Assembly (NCBI GenBank): GCA_963662985.1
Contig: OY760066.1
Location: 248,001 to 312,000, forward strand
DNA from: G963662985 sp963662985
GTDB taxonomy: Bacteria; Chloroflexota; Anaerolineae; Anaerolineales; UBA11579
Reading direction: 5' to 3'
DNA length: 64,000 nucleotides
In this document: piece by piece, positions 17,083-23,798 of the stretch
Position numbering within the stretch: position 1 is the first letter of the stretch
Layout of the letters: each line of letters opens with the position of its first letter
Notes under the pieces: generated by a model
Seen by the model: the letters and a program-made list of their open reading frames with translations, nothing else
Databases searched by the model: none
What the model was told of the DNA's origin: nothing
Made by a program: the position numbers and the translations under genes

Positions 17083-17445
17083 ATGACAAAAGGTAAAGTT
17101 ACACATTATACCAACATTGAAGCAGAAGATCTCAATTATGTTGGCTCTAAAGGCGTTAAAAGACGCTGGTTGATTGACGACAAGAATGACGGCGCACCTG
17201 TATATGCTTTGCGTATGTTTGAAGTTGAACCGGGTGGATATAGTCCACGACATTCTCATGATTGGGAACACGAAAACTATATCATCGAAGGCGAAGGTCG
17301 CTTGTGGTTAAATGATCAATGGAATGATATTAAAAGTGGGGATGTTGCCTATATTGCACCAAATTTAGAACATCAATTTGAAAATACGGGGGACACAACC
17401 TTAAGATTCCTTTGCGGAATCCCAGTTGAGTCAAGATACCGATAA
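17083..17445 (+). CDS. Small cupin-domain protein
   Basis: A 120-residue single cupin barrel. Motif 1 is GGYSPRHSHDWEHENYIIEGEG (His, His and Glu metal ligands, about residues 50-70) and motif 2 is GDVAYIAPNLEHQFEN (final His). Metal-binding cupins of this size act as isomerases, dioxygenases or sensors. It follows the ArsR regulator by 93 bases with its own AGGAG site and ends in a terminator. A role in the neighbouring glycoside pathway, for example sugar isomerisation, is possible but unproven. Confidence 0.8.
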   Translation: MTKGKVTHYTNIEAEDLNYVGSKGVKRRWLIDDKNDGAPVYALRMFEVEPGGYSPRHSHDWEHENYIIEGEGRLWLNDQWNDIKSGDVAYIAPNLEHQFENTGDTTLRFLCGIPVESRYR

Positions 17446-17454
17446 CAAAATTAG

Positions 17455-17483
17455 AAAAGATTGTATTTTAAATACAATCTTTT
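17455..17483 (+). terminator. Terminator after the cupin gene
   Basis: A 13-bp stem (17455-17467 with 17471-17483) with a three-base loop and a T-rich end, 10 bases after the cupin stop codon. Confidence 0.75.
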
Positions 17484-17537
17484 CATTTGTTTAAAATTTT
17501 GTAAAGTAATTCTAACCTTTTAGTTAACGTATATTAC

Positions 17538-17614
17538 TTGTACAGATGTCATTTTTAGTTTACAATGCTTGCTTGGTGAAGTTAACATATGTTTAATAAA
17601 AGTAAACAATTGTT
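17538..17614 (+). promoter_or_regulatory. Promoter and tandem palindromes before the MglA/roadblock operon
   Basis: TTGTAC (17538-17543), a 17-base spacer and TACAAT (17561-17566) form a plausible promoter. Just downstream lie two palindromes, AACATATGTT (17584-17593) and AACAATTGTT (17605-17614), whose centres are 21 bp apart, about two helical turns. They could be paired operator sites. The rest of the 311-base gap (17446-17756) is AT-rich and holds no ORF I can support. Confidence 0.45.
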
Positions 17615-17756
17615 AAGTGCAAATCGAGACATTGAATTTTATTAAATTATAAAAATTGGATATTTTTTATACTAATAGGCATGAATGTTCGTAATTTCAC
17701 AAACTTAACTTATTATTCTTGACTGAACTTTTTATTAAAAGAGAACTAATATTAAT

Positions 17757-18326
17757 ATGGATTTAAAAAATAAAATTGAAAAATTAAAACAAGACACTAA
17801 AGCTGAGTCGGTTTTGATCATTACCTCAGGTGGAAATTTGGTTGAATCTGCAGGTTCTGTTGAGAGATATAACTCAAGCGCAATGCACGCTTTATTAGCG
17901 GGGATATTTGTTGCATCCAAAGAAGTTACTGTAAATATTGAAGAAAAAAATAAAATAAACGTTAGCTACTTAGAAAGCGAACTTTACAACATTTACATTT
18001 CTGCCATCAATGAAGATCATTTATTGATTGTGATTTTTAAAGATAAATCCAACAAAGGTATCGTTTGGTATTTTGGACAGCAATTAAATAATGAATTAAA
18101 CGAATTGCTAACCAATAATAACACTTCCATTATTCCAAAAAATAAATTCGAAAAAGTTTTTTCAGTACCTATCGAGAATGAATTAAATTCTTTATGGAAC
18201 TTACAGCCTACTAAAAAAGTTCCAATGGTTGTTCAAAAAGAAGAACAAGTTACATCAAGCGATGAACCCATAATTACTTATGATGAAGCTGTGCGAAAGG
18301 GAATTTTTAAGGATACTAAGTTGTAA
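17757..18326 (+). CDS. Roadblock/LC7-like protein with C-terminal tail
   Basis: A 189-residue cytoplasmic protein. Residues 5-115 have the roadblock/LC7 pattern: KAESVLIITSGGNLVESAG, then SSAMHALLAGIFVASKEV and LIVIFKDKSNKGIVWYFGQQLNNEL. The C-terminal 70 residues are polar (TKKVPMVVQKEEQVTSS) and unlike the family core. Roadblock proteins regulate small GTPases in bacteria and eukaryotes. It is the first gene of a six-gene operon with an MglA-like GTPase. Confidence 0.72.
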   Translation: MDLKNKIEKLKQDTKAESVLIITSGGNLVESAGSVERYNSSAMHALLAGIFVASKEVTVNIEEKNKINVSYLESELYNIYISAINEDHLLIVIFKDKSNKGIVWYFGQQLNNELNELLTNNNTSIIPKNKFEKVFSVPIENELNSLWNLQPTKKVPMVVQKEEQVTSSDEPIITYDEAVRKGIFKDTKL

Positions 18327-18349
18327 AAAAGCATTAATTGGGAGAAATA

Positions 18350-18856
18350 ATGACTGTAAAAGGAATAGCATTTACGACTGATGAGATAGAAGCATTTGAC
18401 AAAATTTTGGATGAACTATTTTGGGAATCGAAAGCACAAAGTGTTTTATTATCAGACATTTCTGGACATCTAATCAGTGTCGTAGGTGAATCAACTGTAA
18501 ACACCCTGCCTTTATCTGTGTTAGCCGCAGGTAATTTAGCAGCCACCAAAGAAATGGCCAGAATGATTGGAGAACCTACTAAATTCAAATTATTGTTGCA
18601 TGAAGGTGACACAAAAAGTGTGTATCTTTCAGATGTAGGCGAAAAATTATTATTGTTGGCTATTTTTGGCAAGAACACTCCTATTGGGCTTGTTCGACTT
18701 GCCACACAGACAGCTGTAAATAAAATTCTAGAAGTTCTTGAAGTGGCCTTATCAACCCCAAGAGCGGAAGATTTTGATTCAAATGAATCTAATGATCAAA
18801 TTAATCAAGAATTAGTTGATGCATTAAAAAACTCGTTCGATGAATTATTTAAGTAG
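18350..18856 (+). CDS. Roadblock/LC7 domain protein
   Basis: A 168-residue protein with a roadblock/LC7 domain at about residues 10-130: ILDELFWESKAQSVLLSDISGHLISVVGE, then SVLAAGNLAATKEMARMIGEP and GEKLLLLAIFGKNTPIGLVRL. I place the start at ATG 18350, five bases after GGGAG. It lies 23 bases after the first roadblock gene and 11 bases before the GTPase gene, so the proteins are probably made together. Confidence 0.8.
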   Translation: MTVKGIAFTTDEIEAFDKILDELFWESKAQSVLLSDISGHLISVVGESTVNTLPLSVLAAGNLAATKEMARMIGEPTKFKLLLHEGDTKSVYLSDVGEKLLLLAIFGKNTPIGLVRLATQTAVNKILEVLEVALSTPRAEDFDSNESNDQINQELVDALKNSFDELFK

Positions 18857-18867
18857 GGAACTCAATT

Positions 18868-19479
18868 ATGTTTATTAATCAAAAAACTGGTGAAATTAAT
18901 ATCAAAATTGTCTATTATGGAGCTCCTTTAAGTGGAAAAACCACTAATCTTGAATATATTTTTAATAAAACACCTGGTAATCAAAAAGGTGAATTATTGT
19001 CACTAAAAACCCACGGAGATCGCACCTTATTTTTTGATTATATGCAATTAGCACTCCCCCCCATCCATGGAATGATCCCTAAATTTAATTTATATACTGT
19101 CCCTGGGCAGGTAGAATATGCCAGTACGCGAAAATTGGTGTTGCAAGGTGCTGATGCGATTGTTTTTGTGGTGGACTCACAAAAAGATAAAATGGATGAG
19201 AATATTTATTCATTGCTAGATCTTCATCAAAATTTAAAAACAGCAGGAATTGATCCTCAAAAAATCACTTTGGTTGTCCAATTCAATAAGCGTGATCTTG
19301 CTGAAGTGATGACAATTGCAGAGATCAAAAAATCATTGCGACTTGAAGGATATTCAATCCCTGTATACGAAGCATCCGCTATAAATGGTGATGGTGTTCT
19401 TGAAACTTTGAGAGAAACAATTAGTTTGGTTGTTAATCATATTCAAAATATTAATGTAGGTGAGGAAAGTATTTTATGA
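18868..19479 (+). CDS. MglA-like small GTPase
   Basis: A 203-residue GTPase of the MglA/Arf-like group. G1 is GAPLSGKT (residues 18-25), the switch region holds VPGQVEYASTRKLVLQGADAIVFVVDSQ (G3) and G4 is NKRD. A SAINGD segment fits G5 (SA). MglA proteins set cell polarity and motility and are controlled by roadblock-domain GTPase activators. Here the gene lies between roadblock genes. The stop overlaps the next ATG by 4 bases, so expression of the next protein is coupled. Confidence 0.88.
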   Translation: MFINQKTGEINIKIVYYGAPLSGKTTNLEYIFNKTPGNQKGELLSLKTHGDRTLFFDYMQLALPPIHGMIPKFNLYTVPGQVEYASTRKLVLQGADAIVFVVDSQKDKMDENIYSLLDLHQNLKTAGIDPQKITLVVQFNKRDLAEVMTIAEIKKSLRLEGYSIPVYEASAINGDGVLETLRETISLVVNHIQNINVGEESIL

Positions 19480-20261
19480 AAGGGAATTTAAGAACAATTC
19501 CATTGACCACTTTGGTGCAAATGTTTGGCCAATCTGGATTAACAGGAAGACTAGATCTAAAAAAAGAAAATCTTAATGCACAACTTTTTTTCAAAGATGG
19601 AAACATTGTTGATGCAAAATTAGGAGAAAAAAGCGGGCGATCCGTTTTCTATGCGATTATTGGATGGGTAGATGCGGATTTTTCTCTTGAAACTGATGAG
19701 GAAACAAGTACTGTGACAATTTCAGAATCATGGTCAGATTTATTATTAGAAGGACTTTTGAAATTAGATGAGTCCACAAAACAGACAATTAAAGAACGTG
19801 AAACAAAAGTAATCCCTGATGATATTGGAAAACTTTTTGGGTTTGATAAAAATAATGATGAAATAAAAAATTTAAGTCCGGAGGTTAATATGGCGAATCG
19901 AATGGAAGAGGTCCTAAAAGACCTCAGCCAAGAAATCCCAGGTTTGATAACAGCTGCAATTGTTGGAATGGATGGTCTAGGTGTTGCACATTTCACTAAT
20001 TCAGATGGCGACCCTGATGCAGTTAATGCACAAGCAACCATTTTGTTAAAATTGGTTTCTTCAACACTCGAAAAAGTGATACATGAAAAGGTTGAGGATT
20101 TGCTTCTCACAAGTGATTTGACTTACTTGATGCTCAAGCAACTTGACGATCCAAATTATTTCTTAGGTATCTTATGTTACCGATCTCAAGCAAACTTAGG
20201 TAATATGCGCTTGATGAGCAACACTATGGTAAACCGCCTAAGTAGCGTAATGCCTCACTAG
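19476..20261 (+). CDS. DUF4388 (PATAN) plus roadblock/LC7 fusion protein
   Basis: A 261-residue two-domain protein. Residues 1-100 are a DUF4388/PATAN domain: MKGNLRTIPLTTLVQMFGQ, SGLTGRLDLKKENLNAQLFFKDGNIVDAKLG and AIIGWVDADFSLE. Residues 140-261 are a roadblock/LC7 domain (EVLKDLSQEIPGLITAAIVGMDGLGVAHFT, LMLKQLDDPNYFLGILCYRSQANLGNMR). PATAN domains occur in bacterial signalling proteins as protein-interaction modules. The 4-base overlap with the GTPase gene indicates a functional pair. Confidence 0.85.
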   Translation: MKGNLRTIPLTTLVQMFGQSGLTGRLDLKKENLNAQLFFKDGNIVDAKLGEKSGRSVFYAIIGWVDADFSLETDEETSTVTISESWSDLLLEGLLKLDESTKQTIKERETKVIPDDIGKLFGFDKNNDEIKNLSPEVNMANRMEEVLKDLSQEIPGLITAAIVGMDGLGVAHFTNSDGDPDAVNAQATILLKLVSSTLEKVIHEKVEDLLLTSDLTYLMLKQLDDPNYFLGILCYRSQANLGNMRLMSNTMVNRLSSVMPH

Positions 20262-20278
20262 GGGAAAGGAAGAGTACT

Positions 20279-20653
20279 ATGATTAAAATTCAAGAACTTA
20301 TTGGTGAAGTACGCAATGAATTAGGCTCTAGTTTTATTGCTACAGATATTGTCAATCTAAAAGATGGCCTTCCTATTGCAAGTGCATCAATTTCTCCTGA
20401 CATCAATGTTGATGAAAACGTTGCTAGAATGACAATGGTGATGAAACTTGCTACTAAAGTTACAGATAAAATCCAAGTTGGTAATGTAGATGATCTTTTA
20501 ACCACTATTAAATCTGGATACTTGTTAATGAAAACCATTGGGGATGGCAGTTATTTCTGGATTCTTTCAGTAACTGATGAGGCGACACTTGGCATGGTGC
20601 GCATCATTATGAATGATTATGCAGATAAAATTTGGGATGCAATTCCAAAATAA
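20279..20653 (+). CDS. Roadblock/LC7 domain protein
   Basis: A 124-residue single-domain roadblock protein: LIGEVRNELGSSFIATDIVNLKDGLPIASAS, then NVARMTMVMKLATKV and LLTTIKSGYLLMKTIGDGSYFWILSVTDEATLGMVRII. This is about the family's usual length. It is the last clear roadblock gene of the module and follows the fusion protein gene by 17 bases with a GGGGAAAGGA site. Confidence 0.85.
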   Translation: MIKIQELIGEVRNELGSSFIATDIVNLKDGLPIASASISPDINVDENVARMTMVMKLATKVTDKIQVGNVDDLLTTIKSGYLLMKTIGDGSYFWILSVTDEATLGMVRIIMNDYADKIWDAIPK

Positions 20654-20690
20654 TTGTTTTCTAATTTGATTATTACAAGGAGTTACAAAA

Positions 20691-21158
20691 ATGGCTACTG
20701 ATGAACAAAAAAAGATGAATTATATTCGGCTTACCTCAATGACTTTACTAAGTCTTTCAATGAGTGTTTGGGATATGTTGGGTGAAACCTCATTCGTTTT
20801 CAGCAAAGATATGGGAACTCGTATTCTTGCTATGTTGGAAAAAGAAATGGGTTTGGAAATTGCAGGGGAAACCCCTGAAAATGTATTGATGGAAGTTGGA
20901 CGAATTTTTGTGGATGAATTTGGTTACGCAACTGACATTGATATTGAATCTAACGATACTAAATTCATAATGAAAGTCAAAAACAACAGCAATTATGAAT
21001 ATAACCGACATTTAATAGAAGCTGGTGTTGACAAACCATTTACAGATCCTCTGATGAATGCCTGTGAAGCAGCTTTATTGCGAATGAATTATAAAATGCA
21101 TCAAACTATTGATCTTTGGCCTGAACAAAAAGGTTCAATCATTACATTTACTAAGTAA
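20691..21158 (+). CDS. Conserved hypothetical protein at the end of the MglA/roadblock operon
   Basis: A 155-residue cytoplasmic protein I do not recognise. It begins MATDEQKKMNYIRLTSMTLL, has a helical first half (LGETSFVFSKDMGTRILAMLEKEMG) and a mixed second half (DIDIESNDTKFIMKVKNN), and ends EQKGSIITFTK. It has no signal peptide, no membrane segment and no obvious catalytic motif. AAGGAG precedes the ATG. Its position as last gene of the GTPase/roadblock operon suggests a partner or effector, which is inference. Confidence 0.7.
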   Translation: MATDEQKKMNYIRLTSMTLLSLSMSVWDMLGETSFVFSKDMGTRILAMLEKEMGLEIAGETPENVLMEVGRIFVDEFGYATDIDIESNDTKFIMKVKNNSNYEYNRHLIEAGVDKPFTDPLMNACEAALLRMNYKMHQTIDLWPEQKGSIITFTK

Positions 21159-21167
21159 AAAAAATTA

Positions 21168-21200
21168 AAACCCATAGGTTAATGATTAACCTATGGGTTT
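21168..21200 (+). terminator. Terminator after the MglA/roadblock operon
   Basis: A perfect 15-bp stem (21168-21182 with 21186-21200) with a three-base loop, followed by ATTTAACTTTATT. It lies only 14 bases before the amidoligase start codon, so it separates two transcription units or attenuates readthrough between them. Confidence 0.8.
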
Positions 21201-21214
21201 ATTTAACTTTATTG

Positions 21215-22507
21215 ATGAAAAATCCTATTATTTTACGCCATAAAAAATCAATTTCTTTTGAAGAGTCTCAATACTGGAAAAATTTATTTTATCGAAGTAT
21301 TAAGATTGGAACAGAGCTTGAGGTTGCGCCACCTAAAGGTATTGCTCGAAAAGAATTTGAAGAAAATATACGCACTGCGCTGTGCCCATCAGGGAAACTA
21401 GAAGCGTTAGGTAAATATGGTGTGTGGGATGTTCAAACTGAACATTGTGGCATTGAAATTCGGATCATTGGCAGACAGCCTCATTTTGGTGCACTTCAAA
21501 AACAATATTGTCAAATTATGAATATTTTAAAAGAAAATGGTTCACGACCGCGCCCAACATGTGGGTTACATTTTCATATGCTTGCACCAGGCATAGCAGA
21601 ACCTGTGCCAGAAATAATTCTGGCAAATTTATGGAATCTTGTCCGTCGGTATGCACCTGAAATGAAATTATTGACTAGCTGTGGGGACAATAGAGATGCT
21701 TTATGTAGACGAAGAAATCATAATAGTCATTTAGAAATGGTAAAACTTTCACCTGGTGCTTATAGTATGGTTGAAATTCAAGAAATTTTGAAAAATAGCA
21801 CTTCTGTACCCGAACATCAAAATTTCTTGAATTTAGAACATATTAAATTTGATGATAATCAAAATATTAACCCATTTCATCTTGAATTCCGTTTTCCAGA
21901 TGCTCATCTCTCTCCCACTGCAATCACAGCAATCACATTTTTATTTTTAGCATTATTACTTAAGGCTGTCGATCTTAGTCAATATGGAATTATTCATGTA
22001 GGTAAGGTCGAAGCATGGCGAAGAAAAATAGAAATACTGAATTATCTTAGCAATAATGACGGGAATTTATCCACCAGCGATACCTCAAAAATTACTGATG
22101 AAATTCTTGAGGAACTGCAAGTTGGTACTTATGAATTATTAGATTTACTTGCTCCTACTTTTGAATGGTTTGATGACCAAGCCTCTTTAGAGGTTTTATT
22201 AGCTTTAGCAAAAACACCAATTTCAATCATGCGTTGCCAGGGATTAGATTGGGATGAAATCGATAATTCACTTTCTCAAATCATTCAACGGAAAACTATC
22301 GAATTAGATAAAACAAGCCAGACGCTTATGCAGATCATCGAATTTGGAGAATTTTCAAATTATGTGGATGAGAATTCTTGGTTTGAGCATGTAAAAGAAA
22401 AATTGTATATTCAAGTCTCAGAATTATCCCATCGTTTAATTCAACTTGATCATTTGAGAGGAATTAAGTGGGATGAAAGACAGGGAACTTTCGTTTTCCG
22501 AAGTTGA
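21215..22507 (+). CDS. Glutamine-synthetase-like amidoligase (COOH-NH2 ligase family)
   Basis: A 430-residue cytoplasmic protein with features of the GS-like amidoligase family: the early acidic motif KIGTELEVAPPKG (about 30-42), CGIEIRIIGRQPHFG and CGLHFHMLAPG (about 115-125), where the His-x-His and acidic residues bind metal-ATP. NPFHLEFRFPDAHLSP follows. These enzymes activate a carboxylate with ATP and join it to an amine, typically on peptides or small metabolites. I start at ATG 21215 because the only earlier ATG lies inside the terminator hairpin; no ribosome site is seen. The stop lies 12 bases before a class II amidotransferase gene, the classic partner. The substrate is unknown. 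Confidence 0.65.
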   Translation: MKNPIILRHKKSISFEESQYWKNLFYRSIKIGTELEVAPPKGIARKEFEENIRTALCPSGKLEALGKYGVWDVQTEHCGIEIRIIGRQPHFGALQKQYCQIMNILKENGSRPRPTCGLHFHMLAPGIAEPVPEIILANLWNLVRRYAPEMKLLTSCGDNRDALCRRRNHNSHLEMVKLSPGAYSMVEIQEILKNSTSVPEHQNFLNLEHIKFDDNQNINPFHLEFRFPDAHLSPTAITAITFLFLALLLKAVDLSQYGIIHVGKVEAWRRKIEILNYLSNNDGNLSTSDTSKITDEILEELQVGTYELLDLLAPTFEWFDDQASLEVLLALAKTPISIMRCQGLDWDEIDNSLSQIIQRKTIELDKTSQTLMQIIEFGEFSNYVDENSWFEHVKEKLYIQVSELSHRLIQLDHLRGIKWDERQGTFVFRS

Positions 22508-22519
22508 TTGGAGTGTGAT

Positions 22520-23281
22520 ATGTGCGGAATAGCAGCAGTTTTATTGTTTCCAGAACAACGCTCCGTTGAAATTTGGGAAGAGATAAAAGAAAATTTTAAA
22601 AATAATTTGATAGCTAATGAAGAACGCGGACAAGATGCTGTTGGTGTTGCGGTTGTTCAAAAAGATGGCTGGATTGATCTAGAAAAAGAGCCTTTACGCC
22701 CAACAGATTTTATAAAAACCAACAAGTTCTCTTCAATTATGTCTATGGTTCGCAGTGAAACAACCCTTATTTTAGGACATACGCGTAAGCCTACAAAAGG
22801 CACTACTACTGATCCTCAAAATAATCACCCTGTTCAAGCGGGTAGTGTTTTTGGTGTTCATAATGGAGTGGTAAATAATGATGATGAATTATTTGCAGGT
22901 TGCGCTTGTCAACGCCAAGGAGAAGTTGATTCAGAGATTATTTTCCGAATGATCGAACAAGTAAGTTTAACTTCTGAGACTGAAGAATATATCAATCAAG
23001 TAATTGAACAATTAAAAAAAATGGATGGAAAAATCACTTTTCTTTCTACAGACCTTCGCAAGCCTTCTCAACTTTTTGTGATGAAACATTATAATCCGTT
23101 ATCTATTCACTATCACAAAGAATGGAATGCATTAATATTTTCTTCTCGTTATGCTTTTTTAAGAAAAACTTTTGGCCCCGACGTGGTCACTGAGATTATT
23201 CCTTCTGAAAAATTATTACTCTACGATGCAGAATTAATTCCAGAATACGGAATTCAGGCAATTATAGAAAAAGACCTTTGA
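22520..23281 (+). CDS. Class II glutamine amidotransferase (Ntn-type)
   Basis: A 253-residue enzyme starting MCGIAAVLLFPEQ, in which Cys2 would become the N-terminal nucleophile after Met removal. Further class II motifs are ANEERGQDAVGVA (about 32-44), GHTRKPTKG, HPVQAGSVFGVHNGVVNNDDEL and GEVDSEIIFRM. These release ammonia from glutamine. Without a synthetase domain it must pass ammonia to a partner, most likely the amidoligase encoded 12 bases upstream. I start at ATG 22520 because the mature Cys must follow Met. The 3' end overlaps a bidirectional terminator. Confidence 0.85.
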   Translation: MCGIAAVLLFPEQRSVEIWEEIKENFKNNLIANEERGQDAVGVAVVQKDGWIDLEKEPLRPTDFIKTNKFSSIMSMVRSETTLILGHTRKPTKGTTTDPQNNHPVQAGSVFGVHNGVVNNDDELFAGCACQRQGEVDSEIIFRMIEQVSLTSETEEYINQVIEQLKKMDGKITFLSTDLRKPSQLFVMKHYNPLSIHYHKEWNALIFSSRYAFLRKTFGPDVVTEIIPSEKLLLYDAELIPEYGIQAIIEKDL

Positions 23282-23292
23282 GAGGTCTTTTT
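23268..23292. terminator. Bidirectional terminator overlapping two convergent genes
   Basis: A 10-bp stem (23268-23277 with 23283-23292) with T runs on both strands. It covers the amidotransferase stop codon (23279-23281) and overlaps the last base pairs of the convergent small gene's stop codon. Confidence 0.8.
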
Positions 23293-23491
23293 ATTTATAT
23301 AAATAATAATGAGTGGCAACTGAAGCAACGACCATTGTACCAACCGCTACAGCTGTGATTGTTTTGATTGGCAATTCTTTTTTTGGTTCTTCACCCTGCT
23401 GAATCAATTCACGGTTTTCTTTTCTTCTTTTGACATCTATTGAAACACCTAGCGCTGCAGTTGCTGGAATTGCGGTACAAAATACACACAT
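23291..23491 (-). CDS. 66-residue membrane protein with N-terminal Cys motif
   Basis: The protein starts MCVFCTAIPATAALG, has a charged middle (KRRKENRELIQQGEEPKKE) and ends with one hydrophobic helix (TITAVAVGTMVVASVATHYYLY, about 44-65), so it is probably membrane-anchored at the C-terminus. An AGGAGG site lies 9 bases from the ATG, so it is a genuine gene. The CxxC at residues 2-5 leaves a Cys at the very N-terminus after Met removal. It is convergent with the amidotransferase and amidoligase genes. Function unknown; a link to that pair is a hypothesis. Confidence 0.65.
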   Translation of the reverse strand: MCVFCTAIPATAALGVSIDVKRRKENRELIQQGEEPKKELPIKTITAVAVGTMVVASVATHYYLYK

Positions 23492-23577
23492 AAGATCCTC
23501 CTTTTTTTATCTAGTATAACAAGATTATGTTCTTATGTTTGGACATTTTCCCAATATTAATCTAAAAAAGAAATTAA

Positions 23578-23718
23578 TATTTCTCTAGAATTGAAGTATA
23601 TTATAATGGTGCCTACAATTCAAGTACTACTTATCTAACAATGAACTTAAGTGGTACTGTGAGTACTAATGGAAATATCTATTCTCAATTTAGTGGTGGC
23701 GATGACCACAGAAAATAA
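23578..23718 (+). pseudogene. Fragment of a Ser/Thr/Asn-rich surface protein gene
   Basis: A 46-codon open frame without a plausible start, ending at TAA (23716-23718). It reads YYNGAYNSSTTYLTMNLSG, then TVSTNGNIYSQFSGG, a composition typical of exported beta-rich proteins. It lies between the small Cys-motif protein gene and the giant surface protein gene, in a 307-base gap. I read it as a degraded C-terminal remnant, with low certainty. The remainder of the gap holds only a terminator. Confidence 0.3.
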
Positions 23719-23766
23719 TTGACTTTCAAATTTATAACAAACTCAAGACTAGTTATAAACTTTCAA

Positions 23767-23796
23767 AAAAAGAAGGATCTTTCGATCCTTCTTTTT
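23767..23796 (-). terminator. Terminator of the giant surface protein gene
   Basis: A perfect 13-bp stem (23767-23779 with 23784-23796), four-base loop and a T-rich tail on the minus strand, immediately after the stop codon. Confidence 0.8.
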
Positions 23797-23798
23797 GT

